DNA of 64,000 nucleotides, taken from assembly GCA_014529385.2 (NCBI GenBank), contig CM043962.1:127789470-127853469 (forward strand). The letters run 5' to 3'. The position numbers and the translations under genes are program-made. Of the stretch, positions 41,783 to 53,717 are shown piece after piece (the first letter of the stretch is position 1; every line of letters begins with the position of its first letter). The notes beneath the pieces were generated by a model, which saw only the letters and a list, made by a program, of their open reading frames with translations, was not told the origin of the DNA and searched no databases. Source of the DNA: Adiantum capillus-veneris (Eukaryota; Streptophyta; Polypodiopsida; Polypodiales; Pteridaceae).

Positions 41783-43110
41783 ATGGTCGAGACTCGTAGC
41801 GGTATGAATACCTCCCCAAATCAAGAAGGCAAGCAAGAGCCACCTATGGATCCTCCTAGCCCTCCCCTAACTCCTCCACCTTCGCCATCAAATCCCATGG
41901 ATGCTATGATGCCCATGATGATGGAGATGATGATGCGGCAAGACGAAGCTCGACGACAAGAGCGTGTGGAAGCGGCGGAGCGTGAGGAGCGTCGATTGGC
42001 GGGGCTGAAGCCGAGGCTCGTAGGCTAAAAAGGGATTCCATGCGTGATCTCATTACCACCTTGGCGGTGCGACCCGATCCCCCATCTTCGGAGCCCGATT
42101 ACGAAAAGCTTGCTAAGACCATCGCGGAGACAACCGTTGCTACACGGATGACTAGTGATCCAATTCCCGAGAAGGTCACGTTCAATAAGTATGACGGTAA
42201 GATGGATGCTATTGTCATTTACTCGTGGTTGCATCAATTTACATCCTATTTTGTGGTTGTTTGAAAGTCTGAAAATAACAAGGTTCTCTTGGCTTCCATG
42301 CATCTCACGGGTGATGCCATCACTTGGAAGGATGAATGGATGGAGAAGCAAGAGGTGGCCCATACGGCTGCCCATGCCGAGTCCTACCTCGTTCCCCTCT
42401 TGAGCTTAGTTGGGAGGAGTTCGTGGAGGATCTCAAGACTCGCTTTCTCCCTCCACAGTACTTGAAGCGTTTGAAGGAGGATTTTCGGGTTTTGTCTCAA
42501 CAAGGTAAACTGGTGATGTCGTATGCTAACTGTGTTTCACAGCTAGGTGGACAATTGCGAAAATCGGATGAGGAGAGGTTAGAGGCTTTTCTCTTTGGAT
42601 TGGACCACTCGATCAAGTTTGACGTGGAGGCCGGTGATCCAAAGACATTGCAAGAAGCAATCCTCTTGGCTCAACTCCAAGAGATGAAGCACAACAAGGG
42701 TAAGGGCCTCAGGTAATGGTACTTCTTCCTCTCATGACTCGTCTAAGGAAAAGGACAAGGATTCTATTGGGAATGGTAGCCATAAAAAGAACTCTCTCAG
42801 TTCTTCTTCTTGATCTAATTCTCCATCTCGATCTCAATCTAAGGGCGATAACTCTAAGAATAAGGGTAAAGGAAAATCTGATAAACCTCAACTCACACCT
42901 GAAAAGATTGCCCAAGGAGTTTTAGGTGGTCAATTAAGTGAAGAAGAACAAGCATTGTATACAAAGGAACATAGGTGTTTCCATTGTCATGTAGTCGGTC
43001 ACATGAAAAGGGAATGTCCTAAGAAAGAATCTAACAAGAAAACCTCTATTGCATCAACTTTTGATGCTACCCCTCAAGTGAATGCTATGAGTGTGGTAAA
43101 GTAAGAAGCT
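41783..43110 (+). pseudogene. TRGAG-2 gag with zinc knuckle
   Basis: Starts MVETRSGMNTSPNQEG, parallel to TRGAG-1 gag. A Met-rich segment (MDAMMPMMMEMMMRQDEARR) and a coiled-coil-like part are followed after a frameshift by KVTFNKYDGKMDAIVIYSWL, then SWEEFVEDLKTRFLPPQYL and EAFLFGLDHSIKFDVE (42336-42716). The knuckle is CFHCHVVGHMKREC at 42976-43017. At least three frame changes and stops (for example 42026, 42262, 42714). Confidence 0.85.
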
Positions 43111-43129
43111 AAGCAGGAAGGGAGTTTCG

Positions 43130-43505
43130 AAGAGGATGAACTCATAAAATATTATGGACATGTTAGTGGTCAGAAGGTCATTATGTTGTTTGATTTTGGA
43201 AGTTCTCAAGATGTCATAAGTGAATCTCTTCTGAAATGTGCACGTCTTAAGACTTCTCCCATCCCCACCCTCCCAGTGTAGGGGTTCTCTGAAGGCATGG
43301 ACGCTTCGATTTTTCAAGAATGTGACGATGTCAAGTTGATCATTCAACAAACCCAATTCACTCGTCGTTTTGTAGTCTCTAAACTTGCAAGATGTGATAT
43401 CATTTTGGGTATTAAGTGGTTTCGCATGTTCAAACCCATTATCGATTGGGAGAAGCTCACGTTTCTCATCAAAGATAATGTGTCGCAGCCCGTCCTCATT
43501 TGAGG
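43130..43505 (+). pseudogene. TRGAG-2 aspartic protease
   Basis: Reads YYGHVSGQKVIMLFDFGSSQ with DVI, where DFGS replaces the usual D(S/T)G loop, then a TAG at 43279, then GMDASIFQECDDVKLIIQQT and FTRRFVVSKLARCDIILGIK with WF. Layout and wording parallel the TRGAG-1 protease. A TGA at 43501 ends the frame. Confidence 0.8.
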
Positions 43506-44283
43506 CGAGAGCGGTATTCTCTCTCTCCCTCTCATCTCTCATATCCAAGCAAACAGAGAGCTACGTCGAGGAGCCCAAGCGGCGGTCATCTATGTCAACC
43601 TCACATCAAGGAACTTGGGTATTCCTGATAGGTATAGTGAAGGTTTTGTTAAGGTCAATTCGATGTTTTCCCAGGATCATCATTCCCCTACACACCCTCC
43701 CCATCGTCGTATGGACATTGTCTCCGACAAATTGCATGACGAGGAACATGTAGGTAAAAATTTTTCTCCATTGGATAAAGAGAGGCCAAAACCAGGTGAT
43801 TTCTCATTTAGGAGGCTTCGCCCTCCCAAGGTACGGTCTTTTGGTTTACGAGTTCTCTTTATTCGTAAGAAATCAAACTCATTTCAATTTTGTATGGATT
43901 TCAGTGCACTCAAATCAAAGATGGTCAAATTCCAGAAGACGACACCTCACGTGGCCGTTCCTTTGGAACGTCCACAGGAGGCACAACGAGTTTCCAAAGT
44001 GGACCTATCGAGTTGCCACCACAAGGGTGGACTTCCAAGGAGCAATCCAAAAGAAGAACCACCGGAGATCATTGTTCCAGTCAAAGTCACCAAGTCGAAG
44101 TGTTTTTGAATGCTTCCATTTCAGTTTGGCAATAAGAAAGAAGCGAAGCAATATTCCCTCAAATGCAAGGATCGAGGGACACATGAAGCGGCGTGGGTGG
44201 ACGAGGAATTCTTCATCGATTACCCAGATTTGCTAGCCTCATACAAGGAGGCCATGCAGATTCGTACTCGTACCTCACCTTAA
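43506..44283 (+). pseudogene. TRGAG-2 RT vestige and chromodomain-like tail
   Basis: The frame 43615-44109 contains RPKPGDFSFRRLRPPKVRSF then LRVLFIRKKSNSFQFCMDFS and ALKSKMVK, recognisable as the gypsy RT entry (PVLFVRKKDGSFR-C-DYRALNK). A blurred VSKVDLSSCHHKGGLP follows in place of FSKIDLRSGYHQIR. The palm with YVDD is absent. From about 44120 the reading QYSLKCKDRGTHEAAWVDEE with FFIDYPDLL resembles a chromodomain. Confidence 0.7.
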
Positions 44284-44294
44284 GTAGGAGGGGA

Positions 44295-45030
44295 TGTCAC
44301 GTGCACATGGCTGTGTGTGCCACATGGACATACTTCATCGACTTCCAGAGCCAATTTTCCCCTTCTTCCTAGATAGGGATGTCTAGAATCCTAGGAGGAT
44401 TAGTACCGGCAATTTTGCGAGCCTGTTCGCAAGACCTGCATGTTTGGAACCCTCTTGCATAAATGGTTTGTATACGCGTTTTGACAGATGTTATTACACT
44501 ACGGTGGGCATCTGGCATGACGAACATGTAGTTCTAGGTTAGAGGAATCCGACGTGCTAGACCGTGCATCAGTCGAATTCCCGGGTGGACGGATGTGCGA
44601 CAGTTGCACCGAGATTTTGACCCCCTGGACTTATTTTTAATAAATCATTTTTATGATTTATTTGTTGGAAAACCTGGTGGACAGTTGCCCTACCTCAACC
44701 TAAATTAATTCATAAGGCCTATGCCTCACCTATAAAGGGAGCAGGAGAGCTTCCATTTGGAGACAAGTTGCAGAAGGAAGTTGCAGAAGGATGAGCAAGC
44801 GCTAGCAGGAGACTACAGATCAGCCTAGCGTTTTTGGCAAGAAGTCCTAGCGTTTGCAGGTTTCAGCCCTTGCGCCAGCCTTAGCCTTGCAGATCAGCCA
44901 GCGTTTTCAGTTTTCAGCCCATTCCGTCGCGAACGGTGCGAAATCTGCTAATGCTGCCTATTCCCATTGGGGTCCGGTACTTCGGCAGCCCATCGAGCCT
45001 CCTCTCGTCCATTCCCTCGTCGTCATCGAC
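44295..45030 (+). repeat. TRGAG-2 3' LTR, truncated
   Basis: Matches 40120-40895 except for small indels (for example, loss of the block around 40262-40305), then stops after CATTCCCTCGTCGTCATCGAC. The last ~600 bp of the LTR are missing and minus-strand Gypsy-E sequence begins at once. Confidence 0.88.
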
Positions 45031-46017
45031 AGTAAGCTTAGCAAAAGCTCTTCTTCTTCTTCAGTCAAGTCATTTGCAATGTAAGAAGGTCTAGGCTCCA
45101 CTCCCAGTTCTGCTAGATCTATCTTCTTTGCATTTTCAGGTCCTTCATAGGACTCACCCTATTTTCTTAGTTCCCTTACTGGTTGTTTGATTATGATCTT
45201 TCGATCTTGGAGAGTATATTTGTTGTAATGGGATGGAACACTCATTACATCTTTCCTCTCTTCTTTGGTTGTTTCCATTTCAGTGGTATACGTCTCCTTT
45301 AGAGTTTTCTTTAACTCTTGATATTTTTTCTTTCATTCAACCCGTGTCATGGATGATTCATCATCCTCTTGTTTAGGTTTGGATTGAGTTTCCTTTCTCA
45401 TTTTCCTTGATGTCTTTGATGTTCCTTGTTTGTTGTCTAAACAATATCTACCCGTGATTTTGTCCTTGACACAATCATGTACATCTATCTACATCAGAAA
45501 CTATGTTCTGCTAGAAAGTGATGGCATAGGTCTAGATTTCAAGTTTCTTGTGTCTCTTTTTCTTCTATACCATTTTTGTCTTCTTGTTTTCTGGTTTGAA
45601 AAGTCAACAAACTTGTTGTCCCCTCTTTTTAGGAGTACTTGTGCTCTAACATGTTCTTTTTCTGACCCAGAATCATTGGATGTAGCTGAATGTTCTTCAA
45701 ACTCGCCAGTAGCATCATAATAGAGGTCTGAAAAGACTTGTTTAGCTTTCAGTAAGTCTTTGGGTTCTTAAACTTCATCTTCAATGTGAAGGGTTGAGAT
45801 TATTTGTATAGGAATTATGTCATAACTATCCTCAAAAAAGTATAAGTAAGTGGATGAGTGGTAGGAAGATGGCTCCAAAATACCAATGTTAATCTTCTCG
45901 TTGAGTAGCTCTATTAGCTTTGGCAAATGTACTTTTGGAACCACAATTGGATGTAGATTCCAAGGTACATGAGACAAAGTGAAGACTGCCATAGATGCAA
46001 CAACACTAGGATCAACA
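45031..46017 (-). pseudogene. Gypsy-E low-side fragment
   Basis: On the minus strand from 46017: MAVFTLSHVPWNLHPIVVPK with LPKLIELLNEKINIGILEPS, the entry to a reverse transcriptase of a gypsy-like lineage whose consensus contains (P/S)HVPW...P..IELL.EKI..GI.EPS. The text then changes to FFEDSYDIIPIQIISTLHIE and DLLKAKQVFSDLYYDATGEF, an acidic/basic segment, and finally RPSYIANDLTEEEEELLLSL, like the pre-RT region of plant gypsy pol. The order is abnormal, so this is a chimera or rearranged copy. Truncated at 45031 by TRGAG-2. Confidence 0.6.
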
Positions 46018-47351
46018 TGTTATAAAATCTAATATCTAACCAACCTAAATGATTTTCTCATATTAAACTGATCATTTAATGTGGAAGAATAAACGGAAAC
46101 AAGGGTTAGAATATAGACATGTTCTTATGGATGTGTCTCAACACGGGGCCAAGGTTAAAGGGGTTCAAATGAAAGATGGTATGTTAAAGAGCAATGCTAC
46201 TTAATGGAGCTTGAAGACCTTAGGGTTATCTTCATTAAAGACCTCCAAAAGTTAGCATTAAAACACCCTTTGATCTTAAGCAAGCTAGGAACCTTGAGAT
46301 GGGAATCCTACCCAAGCATGAGATGCTCATCGGGTTGCTAAGTGTTAGTGGGAACCTTTCCCAAAATCTTGAGGAGCTTCTCACATGCTTAAATGACTAA
46401 GGTTCTTAAACTGTTCAATTCAAAGATAAACTCTCAAGAGGCATCAACGTTTCCATGCTTGATTGACTGAGTGCTTGAAGTATTCAATTCAAACCAAATG
46501 ACTTAATAAACATGAAAGACACATGTTCAAATGATCCTTCCACATGTGGTCCTCATGATGTGTTTGAATGCTATTGGATAGGTTTTAAAGGGGTCCAATG
46601 AGAATTTACATACATCAAAATAAATAATTAAGTTCTTTCTCTCAAAGAGGAAAAAGAAGATACATGTCCATTTTAAATAATTAAATAATACAAGAGAGCG
46701 AGAGAGGGTGGTATACTCTTCCACACACACACATTCTCTCATTGTGTGAGTGCAAAGTGCAAGAGCTCCATCTCCTTCTCCAAGCTTGTTGAGAAGTGGA
46801 GAGCCTACACCAACACTCTTGGCTATGGAATGCAAATCCAACCAAGAGCCATGCTAAGTGACGAACTATTTCTTTCTCCTATGGATGATTCTTCTTCCTC
46901 TTCCCTACCCTCATTCCCCACTAGCTCTCTCCACCTTCGAAGGTGTTTGAGGCCTTGGGACTGAGACTTGAGATAGTTAATGCTTTTTGCAAAGTTTATG
47001 TTATGCTCGTGATGCATGAAGCTTTCCATCTTCATAGCATCACCAAGGTCACAAGGAACACAAAGATTGTATTGTAACAAGTCTCTCTTGATGGGAGAAT
47101 CTATAATACAAACACCTTTTTTGGGGGGGGGGACCGGCTCCAAGTAAATCCGGTCCTCAACTATTGTCACGTTCTCTAATACTCTCTCTCGCGCAAAAGT
47201 ATTGTTCATGCCAAGTTAATTAAGTACTATGTTTATGTTTTTACCATCAATTATGTTCACTCTCTATGTTCTCAAAGTAATCTCACAAAAATGCTCACTC
47301 TAATTCTCTTAATTCCACTATTCTCAAAGTTCATAGGCCATTTCCATTACA
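46018..47351 (+). repeat. Gypsy-D 5' LTR (1,334 bp)
   Basis: Starts TGTTATAAAATCTAATATCT, ends CCATTTCCATTACA. Pairs with 52994-54450. Contains a run of ten G at 47124-47133 and a weak GA-rich stretch at 46690-46707 that has expanded in the other LTR. Confidence 0.93.
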
Positions 47352-47703
47352 TTGGTATTAGAGTGTTTGGTTTCTCTTTTCTTGCTTAAGAAGAGAGGTC
47401 CTTAAGTAGCCTATCAATGGTTGATTTTGTTAATTATATTAGGGTAAGTGGCATTGAGATCTATTATCGATTTTGTTGAGCCCACTATGTGGGATATGGT
47501 GTACACCTTGGGAGCTTTGGTCTTAATAATTGAGTCTTTTAAGACTTGTCTACGGCTTTACCATTAGTGAGTCATAAGAAGTGCGAAAGGAGCTATCCCT
47601 TGGCAATTCCGCTATGTTAGATCCACACCATTTTGAGCCGTGGGTGTAGATGCTTAAGTGTTTATTTTTCAAGGCTAAGAGGAGTAGCAACTAAGGTTTT
47701 GAA

Positions 47704-47950
47704 CTCGGGGGGTGCACTATGTAATCATGTTAATGTATAACGTGAGTTCAAAGGAAGGGTTTTAAAATGCAAAAAAATTGGGCAATTTAACAGAGATACA
47801 TTAAAATAAGGGGGTTTTATATTCAATTTTGAAAAAAAATCCTAAAATAAGGGATCATTTTATTCATTCAAATATGTTAAAAGAGGGATTTTTTAAAAAG
47901 CCAGCGAACGCACGTTATATAGAGGGATATTGAATGGTGAACCCCCCGAG
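47704..47950. mobile_element. MITE-hAT-b: 247-bp MITE in the Gypsy-D leader
   Basis: Ends CTCGGGGGGTGCAC (47704) and, in reverse complement of the right end, CTCGGGGGGTTCAC (47950). The flanking 8-bp duplication is GTTTTGAA (47696-47703) and GTTTTTAA (47951-47958), one mismatch. The sub-terminal GAACGCACGTTATATA (about 47906-47921) recurs in the 61274-61497 MITE, so both belong to one family. An 8-bp duplication suggests the hAT superfamily, although the terminal bases are not the usual CA(G/T)GG. Confidence 0.75.
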
Positions 47951-48000
47951 GTTTTTAATTGCCAAAGGATACACTAAGTAATCACATAAGTATAATTAGC

Positions 48001-49900
48001 ATGGCTGACAATAACCAAAAGAGTATAATGAACATTGATAACTTTGATTTTTCACATGAAGGTGCTAATGATGATGCCCCCATGTTTATCAATTATCTTG
48101 TTACTAGGTTGCATCAAGCTATAGGCAACCCTACTTTGCAAGCCAAACTTACTCAACAACTTTGTGCTTATGGGATTTCCCTTCCTCTCTAAGAGGAGAA
48201 AGAGCTTAGGAGTCCTCTTGTTGAGACCCCCAAAAGAAGACTCTCTCCCATACCAGAGGAGGAATCCAAAGAACAAGAAAGTAATGAATCCATAAGTTGC
48301 TCTGAATATGTGGCTCCACGAAGACGGTGCTCTAGACGATCGCCAACTCCTTCCATGAGGAATCGGTCAACACATAGTCCTTCTCCTCGTCAGTATGAAA
48401 GGGAAGAGAGGAAACAAAGGAAGAAAAGATCAAGAAAGAGGTCACCCTCTTCTCCTTCTTCTTCACCTTCCTCCTTTCTCGATGAAATCTATGGCTATTC
48501 TCCTAGAGAATACAACAGGGGAGGACATTGCAAAACTTACCATGCATGGCAAAGGTCCCAAAAGCTCAAGAAATTCAAAGAGGGAGGAAAGAGTATCTCT
48601 TTTTTCACATATGATGTCACCTTTGGTGCCACCAACAAAGTATTGGCCTTCATCCAACAATTTGATGCGGCCTTTGGAGACGAGGGCTTCACAGAGGCCT
48701 CCAAGCTACACCATGTAGCTATGCACTTCCAGAAATCTGCTCGTCAATGGTGGGCTAGCCTTCGTGGCAATGGCGAGGCCCCAAAGACATGGAAAACTCT
48801 AAGACTTTCCATCATGAAGCAATTCCTTGCAAGCGATGCAAAGGACAAAGTGCTTATCGAATGGTGGAGCTTGAAGCTGCTCTTCAACGAGTCTATCCAC
48901 AAATATGTAGACAAGTTTTGGGATTTACATGTCAAAGCTACAGTCTTTCAAAGGATAGACTTGTCTCAATAAAAGCAATAATTTTGTGTGGTATTACCTG
49001 AAGAAATGGTTGAGTATGTCAACTCACAACAGCCTACCACTATCACTGAAGCCATCCACCACACTATGGTTGCTTCAAGGATCAATTTCCAACAAGGGGT
49101 GAGAAGAAATGTCAAACCCATGGAAAACAAAGACAAAAATGATGCAAAGGGGAAAACCAATGCCCAAAATTCTTCCCAAGGCACTTCCTACAGCAACAAT
49201 AGGTCTAAGGACAAGGGAGTTTACAAAGGTAAAAAAAAACTCTCTCATGAAGAGCTTGAAGCTTTTTGCAAGGACCATAAGTGTTTTAAGTGTGGGGAGC
49301 AAGGACATGGCTATCCTTCTTGCCCCAAGAAAAATACTTGCAATGAGACTCCTAGGGCTTCCTCCATCGAAGCTCCAAAAGAGGATGCTCATTGCAAAGG
49401 ATCATCTCTGTCCTATGCTTGGGGAAAGGTAAGGGAGCGTGATGCCTTCATCTTGTTTGACCCTGGCTCTTCTCACAACTTTATATCAATGGAGTTGACC
49501 ACCAAGTTGGGCATTTAAGCTTTTGAAATGGGAGATATTATAACGGCTGACACAACTTTCAAGGGACAGCAAGCCTCCATTACTCCCTTGATTGATAATT
49601 TGAGGCTTCATGTTCAAAGCTATGTCAACAAAGAAGACTTTTTCATCTCTCCTCTCCAACATGAGGATGCTATCCTAGGGGCGCCATGGTTTGATCGCAT
49701 GACTGCCAACATGAAGTTCCCTGAAAGGAGAATCTACTTCACCTATAGGGGAAAGAACATGTATATAGATGATAATGAATCTGGTCGTACTATACCACTT
49801 GTAAATTCATCAGCTTTTGATAAGTCAATGAAAAGCTCAATTTTTGTGTACATGATTTTTGTCAAAGGATCCACTAATGACGCTAAAGGTTTATGAAATG
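48001..49900 (+). pseudogene. Gypsy-D gag and protease
   Basis: One reading phase runs from MADNNQKSIMNIDNFDF at 48001 to about 49896, broken by stops at 48190, 48970, 48982, 49516 and 49894. It includes a basic Arg/Ser region (48310-48470), the gag core KLKKFKEGGKSISFFTYDVT, then LHHVAMHFQKSARQWWASL and LRLSIMKQFLA. The knuckle is CFKCGEQGHGYPSC (about 49281-49322), and the protease reads FILFDPGSSHNFISMEL (about 49448-49500), DEDAILGAPWFDRM-like near 49665-49700. The fixed phase means the stops are point changes and not frameshifts. Confidence 0.88.
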
Positions 49901-50057
49901 AAAATGGTAGGAATCAAGAAGAGTTAGACTTGTCTACTTTTCTAAATGGATTCCAAGACGTTTTAGTCGATGATATCCCTATGGACTTACCTCCAAAACG
50001 AGAAGATGATCGAATTGAGCTCCTACCAGGAAGCTCACTGCCTAACAAGCCTCCTTA

Positions 50058-51190
50058 TTGAGTTTCCCAAGCTCAACAAGAGGAGATCATGTGGCAAGTA
50101 CAAGAATTGGTAGACAAAAGATGGTGAGGCCTAGCTTCTCTCCCTTTTGTTCTCTAGTCCTTTTAGTGCAAAAGAAAGATGGTACATACCGTATGTGTGT
50201 GGACTATCGAGCACTAAACCATATCACTATCAAAAACAGATTTCATGTGCCTCATGTAGAAGATCTGTTTGATAAGGTACAAGGCTCTACCTATTTTAGT
50301 AGGATTGACCTAAAAAGTGGCTATCATCAAATAAGGATAGTGGATGAAGATATCCTAAAGAACGCATTTCGTACAACGTTCGGTCTTTATGAATATCTAG
50401 TCATGCCTTTTGGCTTGACAAATGCACCAGCCACATTCAATCATTTGATGGAGAAACACAAGCAACATCTCCAAGTGATTTTTCAAGCACCGAGGGAGAA
50501 CAAGCTTTTTCTCAACCAAAAGAAAAGCGAATTTTTCCTTCAAGAGATTCAATACTTAGGTCATATTATCTCTCAAGATTGTATCCGTATGGATCCATCA
50601 AAGTTAGAGATAATAAAAGCGTCGTTTAATTCAAGGAATCTACATGAGCTAAGAAGCTTTATTGGTATGTGTGCATACTATAGACGCTTCATAGCAAAAT
50701 TTTCTCAAATAGCAGGACCATTACATGACTTAACAAAGAAGAACGTTAAGTATTCATGGACTGTGAGAAAAAAGCTTTTGACAAGCTCAAAGAGAAGCTT
50801 ACCTCTTAACAAGTTTTCATGCTTCCGGATCTCTGCAAAAGCCATTTGATGTCCAATGTGATGCTTATGGTGATTGCCTTGGAGCAGTCTTGCGTCAAGA
50901 AGGGCATGCCATAGAATATGAGAGCCAAAGGCTCAATACGGATGAACAGGACTTGGGCATTTATGAGAAAGAGCTTTTAGCTGTTCTACATGCCCTAGAC
51001 ACATGGAAGCACTATTTATTGGGGACTCCATTTATTTTATGAACAGACCACCAAAGTCTCAAGTACTTCATGATGCAAACCAAGCTTTTCGACAAACAAA
51101 TGAGGTGGGCAAATTTTCTTTCGCAATTTTATTTTCATATCGCTCACATTGCTAGTAAGCACAATCAAGTGGCCGATGCACTTTCACGGT
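50058..51190 (+). pseudogene. Gypsy-D reverse transcriptase and RNase H, catalytic YxDD deleted
   Basis: RT words: [56 protein letters not shown] and VMPFGLTNAPATFNHLM. The next residues are EKHKQHLQVIFQAPRENKLF: the block that should hold (Y/F)(L/V)DDIL(I/V)(Y/F)SK is missing at about 50451, an in-frame loss of roughly 30 residues. Connection follows with YLGHIISQ and IGMCAYYRRFI. RNase H continues after a frameshift near 50840 with FDVQCDAYGDCLGAVLRQEG, YEKELLAVLHALDTW and TDHQSLKYF, then VADALSR. Confidence 0.9.
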
Positions 51191-52240
51191 GACCAAAAGT
51201 CAATGCAGTGTCTATAGCAACTCACAATGATCTATCTTGTACGATAGATGAGTATGCTATTGACTTTGACTTTAAAGATGTAATGTCACCCCTTGCTTTG
51301 GGGAAGAAAGAGAAACCATTCACCTTGCAAGATGGTTATCTTGTCCATAGAAATAGGCTATATGTTACCCACTCCCTTCGTGAGAAAGTCATGTATGAAC
51401 CCCATGCTCCTCCCTATGCGGGGCATAGAGGCATTCAACCTACTCTTCGAGGAGTAGAGACGTACTTCTATTGGCCTACCATGAAAGTGGACATACAAGC
51501 GTATGTTTCAAAATGTGTGGTATGCCAAAAGACTAAGTATGATAGAGGAAAGAAACCTAGATTACTCCAGCCATTGCCCATCCCTAATTCACCATGGGAG
51601 AGTATATCCATGGATTTTATCTTTGGATTACCCAAGTCTATCCATGGGAACATGGGAATATGGACAATAATCGACAGGTTTAGCAAGTAAGCACACTTTA
51701 TTCCTGTCAAAACGACTTTTAAGACACACCAAATGGCAACCATCTTCATATCTCAGATTTTCAAACACCATGGATTATCAACATTTATCGTGTCAGATAG
51801 AGATTCTAGAATGACTATTAATTTTTGGAAAGGTCTCTTTGAAAATTTAGACAAGATTGAATTTCTCTTCGGCCTACCATCCACAAACGGATGGCCAAAG
51901 TGAGATAGCCAATCTTACGATACTCAATCTACTAAAGACTTATGTTACAGAAGTAGATCAACGATCACAATGGGGGAAGTACTTACCCCTTGTAGAGTAT
52001 GCATACAATAATACTGTCCATACTACTACAGGAAAAGAACCTTTTGAGATCATAGAGGGAAGCCCTAAAAGACCCTTGCTACTTAAAGTACATGGGAAGA
52101 TCTTCGCTGCTGCTGATGAGTATAGCCGTGACCTACAAGAATCTTTTCAAAAGGTTAAGGAGGCTATATCTATCTCTCAACAAAGGCAAAAAGCTGCTCC
52201 TAACAAGCACAAAAGGCCTTAACATTCAAAGAAAATGATT
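51191..52240 (+). pseudogene. Gypsy-D integrase
   Basis: Zinc-binding HHCC region: EPHAPPYAGHRGIQPTLRGV, FYWPTMKVDIQAYV and CVVCQKTK (51208-51690). The catalytic core has SISMDFIFGLPKS (first Asp), then after a TAG at 51688 AHFIPVKTTFKTHQMATIF, STFIVSDRDSRM (second Asp), and after a frameshift near 51860 YHPQTDGQSEIANLTILN (catalytic Glu region) and PLVEYAYNNTVHTTTGKEPF. All three catalytic positions survive, but not in one frame. Confidence 0.9.
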
Positions 52241-52373
52241 GAGTCTTACTTAAGTTTCCCAAGGCTCAATTGAGGCAAACAACGGGCAAAAATCCTACGG
52301 GCCATCAAAAGTATTATGCTAAATTAGCAAAAAGATACTATGGTTCTTTTCAAATCTTGAAGCCAACAATGAC

Positions 52374-52715
52374 ATGGCTTATCAACTCAAGTTGCCCAAA
52401 CACTGGCTCATACAGAATGCTTTTCATGTGAGCCTACTTAATCCCTACAAAGGAGAGCCACCAATAGAACCAATTATTGAAGACCCTCCAGAAATCAAAG
52501 ATCAAGAAGAGGTGCTACAACCGGAAGCTATCCTTCGGCATGAAGACAAGGTACTACGGCATGGTAAGATTATCCGATGGTATCTTATTAAGTTCAAAAA
52601 TTATCCATTTGAAGATGCTAGATGGATGAAAGGAATACAACTTAAGGATAGTTTGAACCTTGTCAATGCTTACAATGCTGCACTAGAGTTTTTGTCCTAT
52701 AAGACTAATCTCTAA
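52374..52715 (+). pseudogene. Gypsy-D integrase C-terminus, chromodomain-like
   Basis: AYQLKLPKHWLIQNAFHVSL with LNPYKG is the conserved post-integrase strand (LPxxxxIHxVFHVSLLKPY). AILRHEDKVLRHGKIIRWYL with IKFKNYPFEDARWM follows, which fits a chromodomain-type fold (YLIKWKGYP-EDATWE). Confidence 0.8.
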
Positions 52716-52993
52716 ATAGTATGCATGCTTAGAGTCATGTTTGTGATGACGAAGTCACTCAAACACCAAGTAGAATCTGTCTCTCTACTTTGGGAGTATG
52801 ATATGGATTAAAGAGTAGACATGCTTGCAGTAGCTACGTCTCCCAAGCACCAAATGGACTAGTCATCCATTCTGGAATGATGTCGTAGGGTGAAACGGGA
52901 TCCTCTACCCACTAAGAAACGTAGACTAATGACTAAGACTTTATCTCTTCTACCTCATAGTCGAGGACGACAATGATTTCAAGAGAGAGGTAA

Positions 52994-53668
52994 TGCTATA
53001 AAATCTAATATCTAACCAACTCAAATGATTTTCTCATATTAAATTGATCATTTAATATGGAAGAATAAATGAAAACAAGGGTTAGAATATAGACATGTGC
53101 TTATGGATCTTTCTCAACAGAGAGCCAAGGTTAAAGGGATCCAAATGAGAGATGGTCTGTTAAAGAGCAATGCTACTTAATGGAGCTTAAAGACCTTAAG
53201 GTTATCTTCATTAAAGACCTCCAAAAGTTAGTGTTAAAAAGTCCTTTGATCTTAGGCAAGCTAGCACTGACCTTGAGGTGGGAATCCTACCCAAGCATGA
53301 GGTGCTTGTTGTCGGCTTGCTAAGTGTTAGTGGGAACCTTGCTCAATAGCTTGAGGTGCTTCTCACATGCTTAAATGACTAAGGTTATTGCAGTGTTCAA
53401 TTCAAAGATAAACTCTCAAGAGGCATCAACTTTTCATACTTGATTGACTAAGTGCTTGAAGTTTTTAATTCAAACCAAATGACTTAATAAGCATAAAAGA
53501 CACATGCTCAAATGATCCTCCATATGTGGCCCTCATGACGTTCTTGAATGCTATTGGATAGGTTTTAAAGGGTCCAATGATAATTTAGATACATAAAAAT
53601 AAATAATTAAGTTTCTTCTCTCAAAGAGTAAAAAGAACACATATCCAAATGAAATAATTAAATAATAC

Positions 53669-53717
<49 letters not shown>

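Larger units (their letters stand above)
40120..45030 (+). mobile_element. TRGAG-2: gag-protease LTR element with vestigial RT
   Basis: Plus strand, about 4.9 kb. 5' LTR 40120-41504, primer site TTGGTATCAGAGCTTTG at 41505-41521, polypurine tract TAGGAGGGGA at 44285-44294, and a 3' LTR truncated after about 735 bp (44295-45030). Interior: gag, zinc knuckle, protease, a short RT vestige and a chromodomain-like end. RT palm, RNase H and integrase are missing. No target duplication can be tested because the right end is lost. Confidence 0.88.
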
